A stretch of 64,000 bases of DNA from an uncultured bacterium (lineage in GTDB: Bacteria > Planctomycetota > Uabimicrobiia > Uabimicrobiales > JABWCH01), in contig CALKWO010000414.1 of the NCBI GenBank assembly GCA_938003875.1, positions 26,355 to 90,354 of the forward strand, read 5' to 3'. Numbering within the stretch: the stretch's first letter is position 1; every line of letters starts with the position of its first letter. A program made the position numbers and the translations under genes. Shown here one piece after another: positions 8,699-17,280 of the stretch. Below the pieces are notes generated by a model, which did no database searches, was not told the DNA's origin, and saw only the letters and a list, made by a program, of their open reading frames with translations.

Positions 8699-8785
8699 AA
8701 AATTTTTTACCACGAAGGGCACAAAGAAAAAATTTTAAGAACTATAGCCTTCCTGGTTTTCTTGGCCTTCGTGGTGCAAAATTTT
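8699..8785. repeat. Inverted repeat, family R2
   Basis: ACCACGAAGGGCACAAAG and its near inverse CTTGGCCTTCGTGGT, spaced by about 45 nt. Similar 'cac-gaa-g' or 'cgcagag' repeats occur at 3035-3070, 28430-28545, 35551-35600, 59025-59095 and 63890-63945. Confidence 0.55.
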
Positions 8786-8896
8786 TACATTTTCAAATAA
8801 GCCTTTAGAAGGGCAAATTTCTCTCAGAGTTAAAGGGCGTTACTTTTGTCATTTTTTTTGCAGTCTGGCTCTCTTTAGTAAATTGGAAAATCTCCT

Positions 8897-9913
8897 ATGA
8901 AAAGAATTGCATTTTTTTTTCAGCATTGGTTTGGTTGGGTATGTCTGATTTTTTTAATTCGATTTTTTCTTTATTGTTTTATGCCTGAAATAAAATCTTC
9001 TCAGGAAGCAACTATGGAGATTTTACTTTCTTCTGTGCTTCATTCTCAAGATAAAGAAATCCATTCTCTGGCATTCCAGTCTCTTTATGAAATAGCCAAA
9101 AAGTCAGAAAAAAATAGAAATATAGTAGAATCTGTTTTAAAAAAGCAGCTTTCTCATGCACAGAATCTTTCCTCTGAAGCTAAAGAATTTTTTTCCAGAT
9201 TCCAGGAAGATCCTTATCTTATACTCAAAAAAGTATCATCTCAGCTTTCTACTTTTAAAATACAGGATTTGACAAAGCTGGCTTTTTTCATAGTCTTGTT
9301 TTGTTCCTTTTTTCTGGTATTTGCATTGCCATGTTTTTTTTGGGGTTTTGTGGGAAAAAATAGTCTCAAGAAAATTTTCGGGAAATGGGGCGCAACGTTT
9401 TTTTTATTTTTCTTGCTTTTGCTTATAGTCTGGGTTCTATACTTTAGCGTTTATCACGACATTCTCTGGGCAGCACATCTTGGAATGATCTTCGCTTTAT
9501 CTTTTATGATGTTTTCTATGTCAAAAAGTGGAATCATATCTCTTTTTTGGGAAGGTGAACCAAAGAATCTCAAGGGCTTACTCTTAGTTTTCTTCTTAGC
9601 TATGGCGAGTACTATTGTGCCATATATAGTACCGCAAGAAAAAGAAGATATAGACCAGAAATCTCTTCTTTTAGCCATAGAAAAATCTCTTCAAACTCAT
9701 CGGCAGGATATGGTACCGATTTTAGAAGATATTTTGCTAAAATCTCATACTTTAGCAGACTCTATAAAAGTAGCCTTGATAAAAGCGTTAGGTGTTATGG
9801 GAAAGGAAAAACAGCTCAATATACTCTTTGGCTTTGCAAGCAGTCAGGATTGCCAGATACAAAAAGCAGCATTAGAAGCAATCTATCAGTTATTAAAGAA
9901 GAAAGAGATATAA
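8897..9913 (+). CDS. Membrane protein with HEAT-like flanking regions
   Basis: 338 residues. One hydrophobic helix at residues about 5-30, a helical soluble part (residues 35-110, with TMEILLSSVLHSQDKEIHSL recalling HEAT repeats), then four or five membrane helices (about 130-260). A C-terminal HEAT-like tail follows (VALIKALGVMGKEKQLNILF, QKAALEAIYQLLKKK). HEAT repeats usually mediate protein contacts; nothing in the sequence suggests a catalytic role. It lies 128 bp upstream of the metallophosphoesterase gene on the same strand. No clear Shine-Dalgarno is visible. Function unknown. Confidence 0.65.
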   Translation: MKRIAFFFQHWFGWVCLIFLIRFFLYCFMPEIKSSQEATMEILLSSVLHSQDKEIHSLAFQSLYEIAKKSEKNRNIVESVLKKQLSHAQNLSSEAKEFFSRFQEDPYLILKKVSSQLSTFKIQDLTKLAFFIVLFCSFFLVFALPCFFWGFVGKNSLKKIFGKWGATFFLFFLLLLIVWVLYFSVYHDILWAAHLGMIFALSFMMFSMSKSGIISLFWEGEPKNLKGLLLVFFLAMASTIVPYIVPQEKEDIDQKSLLLAIEKSLQTHRQDMVPILEDILLKSHTLADSIKVALIKALGVMGKEKQLNILFGFASSQDCQIQKAALEAIYQLLKKKEI

Positions 9914-10041
9914 ATTTTTGCCCTAAATAGACGGCTGCAATCTATTGCAAGACAATATGTTGAAACTTAACATGTATAATGCTCACGTTTTTCTGACTGA
10001 GGCATTTCTCTCTATAAGGAAGAAGGGAGTATTCAATCGTC

Positions 10042-10971
10042 ATGAGGTATGAAGAAATGATGGCTGTTTTTGTATTTATTGTTTGTGTCCTTTTGGTATA
10101 TGCTTTAGAGTTTTTGCTTTTAGTGAAATTTTTCATCAAATCTAAAAAAGGGGAAAAAACTTTATATCTCAAAAAATATTGGATTTTGCATTCCCTTGCT
10201 ATCTCAGGTATATTTTGCATGGCTTATGGCTATTTTATTGAGCCATATTGGATAGAAACCAAGACTGTCGTAATATATACAGAGAAATTGCAAAACACCC
10301 GTTTCAGAGTCATACATATTTCTGATTTGCATTGTGATCCTGTTGTTCGGGCAGAAGACAGCTTGGTAAAAAAAATTTCTGATCTGAAGCCTGATATTGT
10401 TCTCTTTACAGGGGATTGTATCAATAGCCCTGAAGGACTGAAAGTATTTCAGGATACTATGGCAAGAATAGAAGCTCCTTATGGCAAATACGCTGTTTTA
10501 GGAAACTGGGATATAAGCTGGACATATTTAGATCGCTTTGCTGGAACAGGTTTTAGAGTATTGAACCATGAGGATATTTCCTGCACCAAGGGAGGCGAAA
10601 GCATAAAGATTTTGGGAATCAGCCAGTATGCTCCTGCGTTTCCTCAAAAATTTTCTTCCTTATCCAAGGATTTTCGCATTTTTCTCTATCATCTTCCTGA
10701 TCTAATAGAAGAAATAGGCAATGCCCCTGTTTCTCTCTACCTTTGCGGCCATACTCATGGAGGTCAGATCGCACTACCTTTCTATGGTGCCTTGATTACT
10801 CTTGCAGCGCATGGGAAAAAATATGAATCTGGTTTATATACAGTAGGGAATAGCATGCTTTATGTCAATAGAGGCATTGGAATGGAAGGCGGAGGATATG
10901 TCCCCAGAGTACGTTTTTGGTCAAGACCTGAAATCACTGTGTTTGAAATTCTTCCCAAGCCTAAGGAGTAA
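10042..10971 (+). CDS. Membrane-anchored calcineurin-like metallophosphoesterase
   Basis: 309 residues of the YkuE/YaeI type. Two N-terminal membrane segments (residues about 5-30 and 52-72) precede the catalytic domain. The metal-binding motifs are in order: HISDLHCD (D-x-H), FTGDCINS (G-D), LGNWD (G-N-W-D, with W in place of the usual H of GNHD), YHLPD, and CGHTHGGQ (G-H-x-H). YkuE/YaeI-type proteins act on phosphoesters at the cytoplasmic membrane; the substrate here is unknown. The gene is followed 8 bp later by murJ, suggesting one transcript and a possible envelope role. The GNWD variant keeps the metal-binding Asn. Confidence 0.88.
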   Translation: MRYEEMMAVFVFIVCVLLVYALEFLLLVKFFIKSKKGEKTLYLKKYWILHSLAISGIFCMAYGYFIEPYWIETKTVVIYTEKLQNTRFRVIHISDLHCDPVVRAEDSLVKKISDLKPDIVLFTGDCINSPEGLKVFQDTMARIEAPYGKYAVLGNWDISWTYLDRFAGTGFRVLNHEDISCTKGGESIKILGISQYAPAFPQKFSSLSKDFRIFLYHLPDLIEEIGNAPVSLYLCGHTHGGQIALPFYGALITLAAHGKKYESGLYTVGNSMLYVNRGIGMEGGGYVPRVRFWSRPEITVFEILPKPKE

Positions 10972-10979
10972 TCGCTCTG

Positions 10980-12560
10980 ATGTCTCAAAAACATAACTAT
11001 CTGAAGTCTGCAAGCATTGTTGGCATGAGTACTCTTGCTTCTCGTATTTTGGGCATGGTACGCGATATGGCTATGGCTTCTCTTTTTGGAGCAGGAATGG
11101 TTCTGGACGCATTCGTGCTGGCATTCACTATTCCCAATCTTTTTCGACGATTTTTAGGTGAAGGGGCTTTCTCTGCTGCCTTTTTGCCTGTTTTTACCGA
11201 AATTTTAGAAAAAGAAGGAAAAGAAAAGGCAAAAAATCTAGCGAAGCAAACAGGTACCTTTCTTTTTGCAATTCTCTTGATATTGGTTCTTGTGGGTATA
11301 CTGGTTTGCTTGTTAGCTTTACTTTGGGATGATATAGGCGATAAAAACCGCATTGCCTTAAAACTATCTGCTATCATGATGCCCTTTCTTTTGCTGGTAT
11401 GCTGGGCAGCTTTTGCAGGGGCTATGCTCAATTCAATGCAACATTTCTGGAGTCCAGCCTTTGCGCCCGCGCTTTTGAATTTTATCTGGATAGCAGGAAT
11501 ATTCCTCATCATTCCGCTGTGCCAGAAAGACCATGAAACCTGGGCATATATCATGGCAATTTCCATTCTTATAGGAGGCGTTGTACAGTTGGCTTTGCAA
11601 TGGCCTTTTCTAAAAGCACGCAGTATGCCACTGCTTCCTGATACAAAATTCTCTTATGGCAATCCTGCGGTAAAAAAAATTTTTATCAACATGCTTCCTG
11701 TTCTCTTCAGTGCTGCTGTAGTCCAGGTCAATACCCTGATGGATTCTGTGATTGCCTGGTTCATGATACCAGGGGATGGAGCTGTAACGGTTCTATATAT
11801 GGCCAACCGCTTAATGCAATTCCCTCTCTCGATCTTTGGCACTTCCCTTTCTACCGTTATTTTCCCTGTTTTTAGCCTCTATGCTGTTCGAGGAGAAAAA
11901 GAACGCTTTGGAAATGCTGTGCCTGAAGCTTTACGACTTTGCATATTTTTAGGTTTGCCTGCTAGTTTAGGCCTTGTGATTCTATCCAAACCCATTATTT
12001 TTCTGATTTATCAGCATAATTCGTTTACATCTGAATCTGCAATGAGAACGACTTACGTTTTACTCACCTATAGCTGCGGTCTTTGCTTTTATATCCTGTT
12101 GGGAATTTTGTCTCGCGCTTTCTATGCCTTGGGCGATACCAAAACACCCACTATGGTTGCCTTTGTGATTATGCTGAGCAACATAGTTCTGAACATCATC
12201 ATCGTCCCTTTCATCCAGGAGATAGGGCTTGCTATGACGACAGCCTTTGGTGCTTTGGTTCATTGTATTTGTCTGCTATTTTTGCTGCAAAAGAAAATTC
12301 CTCTTTCCTGGCAAGGGACTGGTATCTTTCTTTCTAAATGTATATTATGTAACATCATTATGAGTATTGCAGTTACAGTATCTTCTTGTTTTTTCGTATA
12401 TCATGAAACTTTGAAGCAACGCCTTATGGCTGTTTCGATTCCTATATTGCTAGGAGTTCTTGTATATACAGGAAGTGCATTTCTATTGAAAATAAAAGAG
12501 CTGGAAAGATTTGGAGTAATTATCCGAAGAGAAAAAAAGATAGCTGCCGACAAATTGTAG
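10980..12560 (+). CDS. murJ: Lipid II flippase MurJ
   Basis: 526 residues of the MurJ/MviN family. The N-terminus is characteristic: SIVGMSTLASRILGMVRDMA, then DAFVLAFTIPNLFRRFLGEG and AFSAAFLPVFTE, which hold the essential arginines of the central cavity. About fourteen hydrophobic helices follow. MurJ flips lipid-linked peptidoglycan precursor across the cytoplasmic membrane, so the organism makes peptidoglycan. The gene sits 8 bp after the phosphoesterase gene and is probably co-transcribed with it. It ends just before an R1 repeat. Confidence 0.96.
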   Translation: MSQKHNYLKSASIVGMSTLASRILGMVRDMAMASLFGAGMVLDAFVLAFTIPNLFRRFLGEGAFSAAFLPVFTEILEKEGKEKAKNLAKQTGTFLFAILLILVLVGILVCLLALLWDDIGDKNRIALKLSAIMMPFLLLVCWAAFAGAMLNSMQHFWSPAFAPALLNFIWIAGIFLIIPLCQKDHETWAYIMAISILIGGVVQLALQWPFLKARSMPLLPDTKFSYGNPAVKKIFINMLPVLFSAAVVQVNTLMDSVIAWFMIPGDGAVTVLYMANRLMQFPLSIFGTSLSTVIFPVFSLYAVRGEKERFGNAVPEALRLCIFLGLPASLGLVILSKPIIFLIYQHNSFTSESAMRTTYVLLTYSCGLCFYILLGILSRAFYALGDTKTPTMVAFVIMLSNIVLNIIIVPFIQEIGLAMTTAFGALVHCICLLFLLQKKIPLSWQGTGIFLSKCILCNIIMSIAVTVSSCFFVYHETLKQRLMAVSIPILLGVLVYTGSAFLLKIKELERFGVIIRREKKIAADKL

Positions 12561-12725
12561 CCTCAGGGTTGCGCCGAAAAAGTCATGTCTGCTCAAAAGC
12601 CCAACGCCAGAGCAATCCCTGCGTCTTTGGTCAATACCCTTAAACTGGATCACGGAAAATGATTCGATTCCGTTAGTCTCTATTAGCAAAAGACGCAGGG
12701 ATTTCTCTGAAGGTTGTCTCATCAC
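12555..12725. repeat. REP-like repeat R1, composite copy
   Basis: Two R1-type palindromic parts. The first (from TTGTAGCCTCAGGGTTGCGC to GAGCAATCCCTGCGTC) is followed by a further GACGCAGGGATTTCTCTGAA half in the other orientation. Between them lies GATTCGATTCCGTTAGTCTC, which recurs inverted near 5146. It separates convergent genes (murJ and the FGE-domain gene). Confidence 0.7.
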
Positions 12726-13802
12726 CTATTTTTTAGGCCTACTGAAGCTTTTTGCGCAGCGAAAGCCATAGATTCCTTTTCTGCTGTCTGGGAAATCGAA
12801 ATAGCGGTAGGTTGTTGTGGTAAATTCTTCGAAGGTGAACCATGAACCACCTTTCAGAACCCTATAATTACGAGAATCATCGTAAAAGCTATCTGTCCAT
12901 TCCCATACGTTCCCAGAGAAATCGTAGCATTGATAAAAAGATTTTCCTGTTTTGTAGTTGCCAACAGGGGTTGTATCTCCAATACCAGATTCTTTGCAAT
13001 TGCAACGTTTAGCTTCATACTGGTTGCTCCACGGCCACAGGAGCGCTTCTGGTCCTTTGGCTGCATTTTCCCATTCTATATCTGTTGGTAATCGTCTGTT
13101 TTTCCAACAAGCATAAGCAATGGCATCTTCATAGGATACCCAGGAAACAGGATGATTAGCTTTACCAATGGGGTATATGTCTCCAATCCAATAGGAAGGT
13201 GTTGGATAGCCTGTATCTTTGATGAATTCAAAATACTGGAGGTTAGTTACAGGATAAATATCAATAAAATAAGGGCGAACCGTATATTCTTCAGCCGTTT
13301 GTACAAGAGTGATGGTGTTTTCTGGAACAAATACCATATCCTCTGTTTGTTCCAGGGCTACAAGTTCTTCAAAAACCTGGCTATGCCATCTGGTTTCAGA
13401 AAATTTTTCATAGATTTCCCAAAAACGTTCCAGCCCTTCTTTTGCTTTTCCATTATCGAGAAGAAAACGTCCCCACTTATAGAGGATTTCAGAAACTTCT
13501 TCCTTTGCTTTTTCCCATTCTACAGAACAAAGATTGCTGAAGACTTCATCAAACCAGCTTTGTTTTTGCTCATATTCTTCTTTGCTCTTGATATTGTTTA
13601 TGATTGCTTTCAGAGAAACCAATAGATCTTCGGCTCTGCGTGCCGCTATTCTCTGGGAGCTATGAGGACTCGAACTTCCCAGGAACACCAGGTCTGTTTC
13701 CCAGTGTTTTTTTTCGGGCACGATGGCTTCAAATTTTTCAGGTTTTTCTGTATGCGTAGAAGTTGATTTTGCTGCATCCTGAGGAGATAGTAAAGCAGGC
13801 AA
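12726..13802 (-). CDS. FGE-sulfatase (SUMF1/EgtB-like) domain, probably the C-terminal part of the upstream kinase
   Basis: 358 residues if started at a TTG at 13802, which has no ribosome binding site. The frame stays open upstream to 13925 without ATG or GTG, up to an A10 tract inside the kinase gene. Residues about 1-150 are helical and partly TPR-like. From MVFVPENTITL the FGE-sulfatase fold follows: PVTNLQYFEFIK, HPVSWVSYEDAIAYACW, RLPTDIEWENAAKG, DFSGNVWEWTDSFY, LKGGSW and GIYGFRCA. The catalytic cysteine pair of true formylglycine-generating enzyme is not seen (YRYFDF at that place), so a sulfatase-activating role is unlikely. FGE domains in kinases of this kind usually have unknown ligands. 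Confidence 0.8.
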   Translation of the reverse strand: MPALLSPQDAAKSTSTHTEKPEKFEAIVPEKKHWETDLVFLGSSSPHSSQRIAARRAEDLLVSLKAIINNIKSKEEYEQKQSWFDEVFSNLCSVEWEKAKEEVSEILYKWGRFLLDNGKAKEGLERFWEIYEKFSETRWHSQVFEELVALEQTEDMVFVPENTITLVQTAEEYTVRPYFIDIYPVTNLQYFEFIKDTGYPTPSYWIGDIYPIGKANHPVSWVSYEDAIAYACWKNRRLPTDIEWENAAKGPEALLWPWSNQYEAKRCNCKESGIGDTTPVGNYKTGKSFYQCYDFSGNVWEWTDSFYDDSRNYRVLKGGSWFTFEEFTTTTYRYFDFPDSRKGIYGFRCAKSFSRPKK

Positions 13803-13903
13803 TATTGCTGTTTTGGCTGCATCAGGATTTTTTCTTTTGACACTGGGAAGTTTTTGTGTGGTAATAGAGTGGATCGCTGTCTCACCCTCCGAGCTTTTTT
13901 TAA

Positions 13904-15751
13904 TCAGTGTAATAGTTTTTTTTTTGGGGAAGACAGGATAGAAGAATCTTTGTCTTTAGCAGTAGTAGAAGCATCTGGAGATTCCAATTTATGGAGTCTT
14001 TTTTTGGCTCTTACAGCCCAGGGGCTGGCAGGGAAGATCTCAATGAGTGCCTGCAAATGTTTTTTTGCACCTTCCATATTCCCTTGCTGGATAAGGTCTA
14101 AAGCAAATTCATATTGTTTTTCAGCAGTCGCATCTTTTCCGACTTCTTCCGTTTCCATCAAAGTATTGCTGATTGTATCGTCTGTACTTTCTGCTGGATG
14201 GGGAGTTGTGCCTGGTTCTTCCTCTGTTTTTTCTAAGGAAGTTTTCGTAAAAATTTTATCCCAAAGTCCTTTCAGACTGGAAAAAGTCCCTTTTGTATAG
14301 AAAATAGATGTTTTGTCTTCTGTTTCAGCAAGCTTTGTATTTTCTCTCAGATGAACCAAGATACGATCTAAGTCTCTTAACAAAGCAGCAGCATCGTAAC
14401 GGCTTTTAGCATCTTTGCACAGCATTTGGTTGACAAGAGAAGAGACGAATCTTGGAAGATCAGGATTTATCTGATGGATCTGGGGTGGATTTTCCTTGAT
14501 ATTGACAAAAAGATAGCCCACCGGGCCGTCTACATTGAACGGTTCCCTTCCTGTAAACATTTCATAGGCCACTATTCCCAGACTGAAAATATCAGAATGT
14601 CCATCGATATTATGACCCCGAATATATTCAGGTGCCATATATTTAAAAGTCCCTACAAGCTGCCCTGTCACAGTAATCTGATTGTCTGTGGTCGTTCGTG
14701 CTATTCCAAAATCGGCTATTTTGGCTATAATTTCCTGGTTGCTATCCTGGCTGAGAAGAATATTGCTTGGCTTAATATCTCTATGGATGATATTGTTTTC
14801 ATGAGCGTATTTCAGCCCCATAGCGATTTGTTTTAAAACAGTCAAAGCCTCTCTCAAAGGAATGATGCCCATCTTTTCTATTCTTCTGGATAGAGTACCT
14901 CCATCCATATATTCCATGAAAAAATAAGGCCTTCCTTCGATTTTTCCAGTATCATATACACGAATGATATTAGGATGACGTAAGGAATGTGCACTTTCAA
15001 ATTCTCGGTTAAAACGCTCAAAACCCGCTTGTGCTTTCATTACTTTTAATGCTCTGGGGCGTTTGCGGAACCGACTGACGACTTTGTAAACATCCGCCAT
15101 TCCTCCTTCCCCTAAAAGTTCAACGATTTCATAATCGCCTATCTTTTTATGAAGCAAAGAAAGGGCTTCATCATCCACATCTACAGAATCCCTGCTCATA
15201 AAGCTCCGCTCGACGCTCATGGAGGCACCTGGCTGTGAAGAAATCAGATCTCCACTGCATTTAGGGCATTGGTATTTTTTTTCTGTTTTATAGTGGCGTA
15301 TATTATATTTTGTCTCGCAAGTAGGGCAACGGAGAATTTTTTTCCCCTGGATTTCTAAAATCAACTGTGCCTGGCGAACAGCGACATATTTTTTTTCAAT
15401 TAAAATTTGCCCAATGCGAAAGTGTTTGCCCTCTTTTCTTAATCGCTCCTGAAGAGTAAGGGCTTCCGCGATCTGTGTAGAGCTGGCAAAACCTTTTTCT
15501 ACACAAAGCTCCCCAAATTTCTTTTCATTTTCTTTTTTGCCCGCTTCTCTTTGCATTTCTGGCGGTGCTTTTTTGAGGATTGCCGCCATATTTTTATTGT
15601 TAATATATCCTTTTTCGATCATAAGGACAAACAAACTGCCTGGATTAGAACTTTGTCTCTGAATTTCAAGACATTCTTCTACCTGATCTATAGTTAAAAG
15701 TTCTCCCTGATTGGCAATCGTTTTAAAGAAAATTTCTTCTTCAAATTGCAT
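13904..15751 (-). CDS. Ser/Thr protein kinase with PilB-N-like and zinc-ribbon N-terminus
   Basis: 615 residues. Residues 1-130 hold two helical repeats like the N-terminal domain of PilB/GspE ATPases (LTIDQVEECLEIQRQ, FGELCVEKGFASSTQIAEAL). A zinc ribbon follows (CPTC ... CPKC, about 140-165), then a Hanks kinase from residue about 205: GEGGMADVYKV (P-loop), ALKVMK (catalytic Lys), HRDIKPSN (catalytic Asp), ADFGIA (Mg-binding Asp) and YMAPE. All key residues are present, so it should be active. A linker and a TPR-like stretch (EFALDLIQQGNMEGAKKHLQ) lead to the C-terminus. An A10 run (13916-13925) sits 12 nt before its stop; see finding. AGGA ribosome binding site. Confidence 0.93.
   Translation of the reverse strand: MQFEEEIFFKTIANQGELLTIDQVEECLEIQRQSSNPGSLFVLMIEKGYINNKNMAAILKKAPPEMQREAGKKENEKKFGELCVEKGFASSTQIAEALTLQERLRKEGKHFRIGQILIEKKYVAVRQAQLILEIQGKKILRCPTCETKYNIRHYKTEKKYQCPKCSGDLISSQPGASMSVERSFMSRDSVDVDDEALSLLHKKIGDYEIVELLGEGGMADVYKVVSRFRKRPRALKVMKAQAGFERFNREFESAHSLRHPNIIRVYDTGKIEGRPYFFMEYMDGGTLSRRIEKMGIIPLREALTVLKQIAMGLKYAHENNIIHRDIKPSNILLSQDSNQEIIAKIADFGIARTTTDNQITVTGQLVGTFKYMAPEYIRGHNIDGHSDIFSLGIVAYEMFTGREPFNVDGPVGYLFVNIKENPPQIHQINPDLPRFVSSLVNQMLCKDAKSRYDAAALLRDLDRILVHLRENTKLAETEDKTSIFYTKGTFSSLKGLWDKIFTKTSLEKTEEEPGTTPHPAESTDDTISNTLMETEEVGKDATAEKQYEFALDLIQQGNMEGAKKHLQALIEIFPASPWAVRAKKRLHKLESPDASTTAKDKDSSILSSPKKKLLH
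13916..13925 (-). other. A10 homopolymer, possible -1 slippage site joining kinase and FGE frames
   Basis: On the coding (minus) strand CCCC is followed by ten A, then CTATTACACTGA. In the kinase frame this reads CCA AAA AAA AAA CTA TTA CAC TGA. One base back, the frame runs through ACT ATT ACA CTG ATT into the FGE-domain frame without a stop. The FGE frame has no usable independent start nearby. Confidence 0.55.
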
Positions 15752-15865
15752 TGTTCATTTCCTGTCTTGCGCTCACGGTTATTTAGATTCTAATCGAATC
15801 TTATTATTTTAGTTTTCCTAAGCTCTCATTTCAACAAGAATTTTCTTGTTTTTTTGTAAATCATT

Positions 15866-17266
15866 CTATAACATAAAACCCCATAGTCCTAAAGCAATTA
15901 AGAGAATGATATAAAGGCAGAAAAGGCATACTAAAATGCTATTTTTCTTGAGCTGCCCCCTGGGGTCGAAAAAGGGGAGAAAGCAAAGAAAAAAAAGGCC
16001 ACCCCATATAACAACATTTCCTAAAAATTCTAATGGCTTAATCCAAAATTTCATGGCATATAGTGGATAAAAGAACCATACACAGAAGGCATCTTTAGAA
16101 TCCAGAGAGGCACTTGCAAAAAATAAAACGCTAAAAACAAGGGCTGCTCCTAGAAAATATTTTCCCAAAATTCCTGGCCAGAACGATTCCTTTTCTAATG
16201 GGTCGAGAATCTTTTTGTCAATGGTAGAAAACATAAGAATGGCATCTGGATCCATGCGAACGGTTTTTTTCAATGGACTCTGCTTCGTGATTTTGCTGTC
16301 TATATCGGGCTGCATACTATCGTCTACAGGCTCTGCCATGACAACCTCAGCATCAATCGTCTGCCTGGCGGAAAAAACATCTGCCTGATATACACGATAT
16401 TCCTCTGAATCGGCTGGAATCGCTTCCATTCCGATATTTACTGTCTTGCTAGGAGGAGCTACATAGATTTTTTCTACCTGATCAGAAAGCTTGAGAAGAT
16501 GGGTGATGTCTTCGTACATTTCATTAGGATGATTGTATCTCTCTTCAAAATCAGCCGTAGCTTTAAGGATTACGCTACAAAGGCCTGCAGGGATATCTTG
16601 TTGCTTTAATATCAGGGGCATTTCTGAAACAGGAGCGCATTTCCCTGTCAGCATTTCAAAAAGCATCATACCTGCACTATATATATCACTTTTAGGATCA
16701 TCGAAAATCTGATCTTTTAAGACCTCTTCTGGAAAATATGGCAAAATCATCGCAAATCTGTCTACATTTTCTTCTCTGGCAAAGCAATCGGCAAGAAGTC
16801 TTTGCTCTAACACTCCCATGCCAAGACCACAGAGAAGCACCCTTTTATCAGGTGTCACTAAAACTCTGCTAGGACGAATCGCACCGTGCATTTTACCTTG
16901 GGAAAGCAAAAATTTCAAAGTTTCCAAAAGTTTACGAATGATATACAACGCAATATTACTTTTTATAAATTTCAAACTTTTTATATATGTGGAAAGTCTT
17001 CGTCCTATGGCATAATCCCATACCAAAAAAACAGGGTTTTCTTCTATAGCTAACAATGTTGGAATAGAAGGGGAAGAAAAAGATGGAATTTCCAATGGAT
17101 GTTCTTTAAGATAGGAAAGCATTTTTTGATCTTTAATGATCTGAATGGCAACATCTTTCTCTTTTGGGTTTTTTCCTTGCCATATTTCGCTAAAAGTTCC
17201 ATCCCATACTTTAGAAATTAGATGGTATTTGCTTGTAGATGCTCCTATCTCTGGCAAACCGGTCAT
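15866..17266 (-). CDS. Membrane pseudokinase
   Basis: 466 residues. Residues about 10-275 show the protein-kinase fold but key residues are lost. The VAIK lysine is Gln (VAIQ, residue 42), the catalytic HRDxKPxN loop is HGAIRPSR, and the DFG motif is CGLGMG. Late-lobe motifs remain (DIYSAGMMLFEMLTGKC, the usual D-x-x-S-x-G). An acidic linker follows, then three or four membrane helices (about 365-466; YFLGAALVFSVLFF, VIWGGLFFLCFLPF, LVCLFCLYIILLIALGLW). It probably binds, rather than phosphorylates, a partner and may scaffold the neighbouring active kinase. It starts 14 bp after the cytochrome b gene, with AAAGG as ribosome binding site. Confidence 0.85.
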   Translation of the reverse strand: MTGLPEIGASTSKYHLISKVWDGTFSEIWQGKNPKEKDVAIQIIKDQKMLSYLKEHPLEIPSFSSPSIPTLLAIEENPVFLVWDYAIGRRLSTYIKSLKFIKSNIALYIIRKLLETLKFLLSQGKMHGAIRPSRVLVTPDKRVLLCGLGMGVLEQRLLADCFAREENVDRFAMILPYFPEEVLKDQIFDDPKSDIYSAGMMLFEMLTGKCAPVSEMPLILKQQDIPAGLCSVILKATADFEERYNHPNEMYEDITHLLKLSDQVEKIYVAPPSKTVNIGMEAIPADSEEYRVYQADVFSARQTIDAEVVMAEPVDDSMQPDIDSKITKQSPLKKTVRMDPDAILMFSTIDKKILDPLEKESFWPGILGKYFLGAALVFSVLFFASASLDSKDAFCVWFFYPLYAMKFWIKPLEFLGNVVIWGGLFFLCFLPFFDPRGQLKKNSILVCLFCLYIILLIALGLWGFML

Positions 17267-17280
17267 AGATATGCCTTTCT

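Larger units (their letters stand above)
8401..8896. other. Long intergenic region with gene remnant and repeat hairpin
   Basis: Holds a minus-strand remnant of a restriction subunit (8522-8653). It is followed by CTTGTGTAAAAA, the same end sequence as the MITE-like element at 7458. Around 8699-8785 there is an inverted repeat ACCACGAAGGGCACAAAG ... TTCTTGGCCTTCGTGGT. Otherwise no coding potential. Confidence 0.55.

Noticed and set aside
12726..13802. True formylglycine-generating enzyme (sulfatase activator)
   Set aside because: The cysteine pair needed for catalysis is not seen, and no sulfatase gene is nearby.
13646..13885. Minus-strand 79-codon frame starting at GTG after GGAGG
   Set aside because: It overlaps the FGE-domain reading frame, and its peptide is low-complexity without motif. 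The FGE frame carries the recognisable domain.
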